Positions 13,801 to 14,921 of a stretch of DNA of 14,921 nucleotides are shown piece after piece (position 1 is the first letter of the stretch; every line of letters starts with the position of its first letter). Origin of the DNA: Candidatus Gastranaerophilales bacterium. GTDB taxonomy: Bacteria > Cyanobacteriota > Vampirovibrionia > Gastranaerophilales > Gastranaerophilaceae. The DNA lies in contig CAADWU010000043.1 of the NCBI GenBank assembly GCA_900752845.1, positions 1 to 14,921 on the forward strand, read 5' to 3'. The notes beneath the pieces were generated by a model, which was not told where the DNA came from, ran no database searches, and saw only the letters and a program-made list of their open reading frames with translations. A program made the position numbers and the translations under genes.

Positions 13801-14434
13801 CTTTTAAGACTACACTCAAAATTGTATCTGATACGTTGAAGCAGGCATCAAGAGCATTTTCAATCTCTTTATACATATCTCTCAATTTTATTACATCAAG
13901 CGTATCAAATTTACCTGAGAATAATTCACTCATGGCTTTCAGATGAATTTCGTCGCCATGGGTTTCCAATTCTTTCATGGCAATATTTGATTTTGTAATA
14001 TCATCAACATCGCTTACTTTTTTAAACTTTTTGATTATATCTCCAAGCTGTTCTGTTGCGCTTAGTAAAGTTAAAGCTTGTTCTTTCATTTCTTCGGTGT
14101 ATTCTGTTAAGTGATACACTTCTAAATTTAAACAAGCTTTTACAATTCTTTTATTTATTTTATTCATTTGTACTGCAATATATTGAATGTCTTCCCTTTC
14201 AATAGGTGTTATAAAACTTTTATTCAATTGCTTTAAAACCAGCTTATACGACAGTTTCCCTTTTTTCCTGTACTTAAGAGCAGTTTCTTTTTTTTCTTCG
14301 GTTAACTTGGTTTCCAGAACTTCATTATAAAGTTTTGCAGATAACTTGCAGATTTCGGCACTGTCCTGAAATAATGTAAAAAACATCTTATCTTCAGGAG
14401 GCATAATATAAGACATCAGGTTAAATTTTGGCAT
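13793..14434 (-). CDS. DUF47 / PhoU-like phosphate transport regulator
   Basis: The protein has 213 aa from the ATG at 14434, chosen because AGGAG lies just upstream and the protein then begins MPKFNLMSYIMPPEDKMFF, the usual DUF47 start. The frame is open back to 14467, but that extension covers the ribosome site. The sequence is almost wholly helical and charged, with the family end region KELETHGDEIHLKAMSELFSG, which holds acidic metal-binding residues of the PhoU fold. There is no membrane helix. It is expected to act in the cytosol as a partner of the PiT permease encoded 38 bp downstream. Confidence 0.92.
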   Translation of the reverse strand: MPKFNLMSYIMPPEDKMFFTLFQDSAEICKLSAKLYNEVLETKLTEEKKETALKYRKKGKLSYKLVLKQLNKSFITPIEREDIQYIAVQMNKINKRIVKACLNLEVYHLTEYTEEMKEQALTLLSATEQLGDIIKKFKKVSDVDDITKSNIAMKELETHGDEIHLKAMSELFSGKFDTLDVIKLRDMYKEIENALDACFNVSDTILSVVLKGA

Positions 14435-14467
14435 GTTGTTCTCCTTTTTTCCACATACGCCAAGCAT

Positions 14468-14512
14468 ACTTAAAAAACGTATTTTTTAAAAGTATATATT
14501 TACAATTTGTAA
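14468..14512 (-). terminator. Possible A/T-rich terminator after the CDF gene
   Basis: Downstream of the CDF stop codon the minus strand reads ACTTTTAAAAAA-tacg-TTTTTTAAGT, a weak A/T stem ending in T. TTACAA-T-TTGTAA at plus 14500-14512 is a second small inverted repeat beside the stop codon. Either could end the CDF transcript, but both stems are weak. The DUF47 promoter should also lie in this gap, and I cannot place it. Confidence 0.3.
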
Positions 14513-14921
14513 TTAATTATTCTTTAATTTACATTTTCTCATACATTTAGGGCAGTTTTCAGGTTCTGCATGAATAAGTATTGTGCAGGAACCCAGTTTA
14601 TTTTGTATTAATTCTTCAATTTCATCGCAGATATTATGGCATTTTTCGATAGTCATGTTTTTTGGAAAAAGCAGAGTAATTTCAATATCTTTGTTTGGGC
14701 CGACCCTTCTGCCTTTTACGCTGCTGAAACCCAAACAGCTTTGATAATCGTTTATTATTTCTTCAATTTCGTTTAAATCCTTTGCAGGTAATGAACCGTC
14801 AAGAAGATTATATAATGTTTCTTTGGAAATTGAAAACCCTGCTTTAAGAATAAATAAAGCTACAAGGATTGCGATCACAGGATCAAGTATATGAATTCCA
14901 GTAATTTTAATTAGCACTAAT
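14513..14921 (-). CDS. Cation diffusion facilitator (CDF) metal exporter, C-terminal part
   Basis: The frame runs off the right edge; the GTG at 14917 is an internal Val codon, so the N-terminal membrane helices are outside the window. What remains is the last helix region (GIHILDPVIAILVALFILKAGF, with the family's Asp-Pro), the LLDGSLP segment, and the cytosolic ZT_dimer domain with VKGRRVGPNKDIEITLLFP and ILIHAEPE. CDF proteins export Zn2+, Fe2+ or Mn2+ as dimers, with the C-terminal domain sensing metal. The end carries an extra Cys cluster (CPKCMRKC), a possible extra metal site. It is on the same strand as DUF47 and PiT, but the 78-bp gap makes a common operon uncertain. Confidence 0.9.
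   Translation of the reverse strand, partial: LVLIKITGIHILDPVIAILVALFILKAGFSISKETLYNLLDGSLPAKDLNEIEEIINDYQSCLGFSSVKGRRVGPNKDIEITLLFPKNMTIEKCHNICDEIEELIQNKLGSCTILIHAEPENCPKCMRKCKLKNN

Noticed and set aside
14435..14467. DUF47 gene extended to 14467
   Set aside because: The extension covers the AGGAG site; the family N terminus begins at ATG 14434.
1..14921. CRISPR array, insertion sequence or rRNA
   Set aside because: No regularly spaced direct repeats, no transposase motifs or paired terminal repeats, and no rRNA sequence were found on either strand.

Overview
The window is AT-rich bacterial DNA (by eye about one-third G+C) with short intergenic gaps and ordinary Shine-Dalgarno sites. The best lineage clue is the prepilin-like gene at 4699-5609. 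Its FTLAEVLVTLGIIGV signal helix and Cys-rich body resemble the expanded pilin-like families of gut Vampirovibrionia/Melainabacteria (Gastranaerophilales). A DUF2963-type repeat protein and a biotin synthase with an anaerobe-like cysteine set fit this. The lineage call is an inference from recalled family features, at moderate confidence.

Layout: (1) 1-1745(+), the C-terminal part of a surface or fibre protein with YadA-like head repeats and an S74 self-cleaving chaperone. (2) 1822-4565(-), a MATE exporter followed by enolase, with a two-hairpin terminator facing the adhesin. (3) 4634-5609(+), a type IV pilin-like gene whose start codon is followed by a run of ten G. As read, the frame is closed; 11 or 8 G would join the start to the pilin domain. 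(4) 5692-5765, elongator tRNA-Met, and a bidirectional terminator shared with a 70-aa orphan gene on the minus strand. (5) 6169-8288(+), a four-gene accessory cassette: a peptidoglycan-binding-like protein, a MuF-like zinc-motif protein with a C-terminal effector-like domain, and two related membrane proteins ending in the same four-cysteine pattern. It looks like a toxin/immunity module. (6) 8374-10330(+), an HxlR regulator, a DUF2963-like repeat protein and an aldo/keto reductase. (7) 10340-11997, a zinc-ribbon/PH membrane protein and bioB, transcribed divergently from promoters that share one palindrome. (8) 12068-12733(+), a lytic-transglycosylase-like protein. (9) 12738-14921(-), a PiT phosphate transporter, its DUF47/PhoU-like partner and the end of a CDF metal exporter.

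The housekeeping genes (enolase, bioB, tRNA-Met, PiT/DUF47) look intact. The two most interesting regions are the apparently phase-variable pilin, with a long leader holding a duplicated FTLAE signal, and the cassette at 6169-8288. Several promoters share one architecture: TTGTAA-like -35, 17-bp spacer and TGT-extended -10. One of them places the -10 box 6 bp before an ATG, which predicts a leaderless mRNA.
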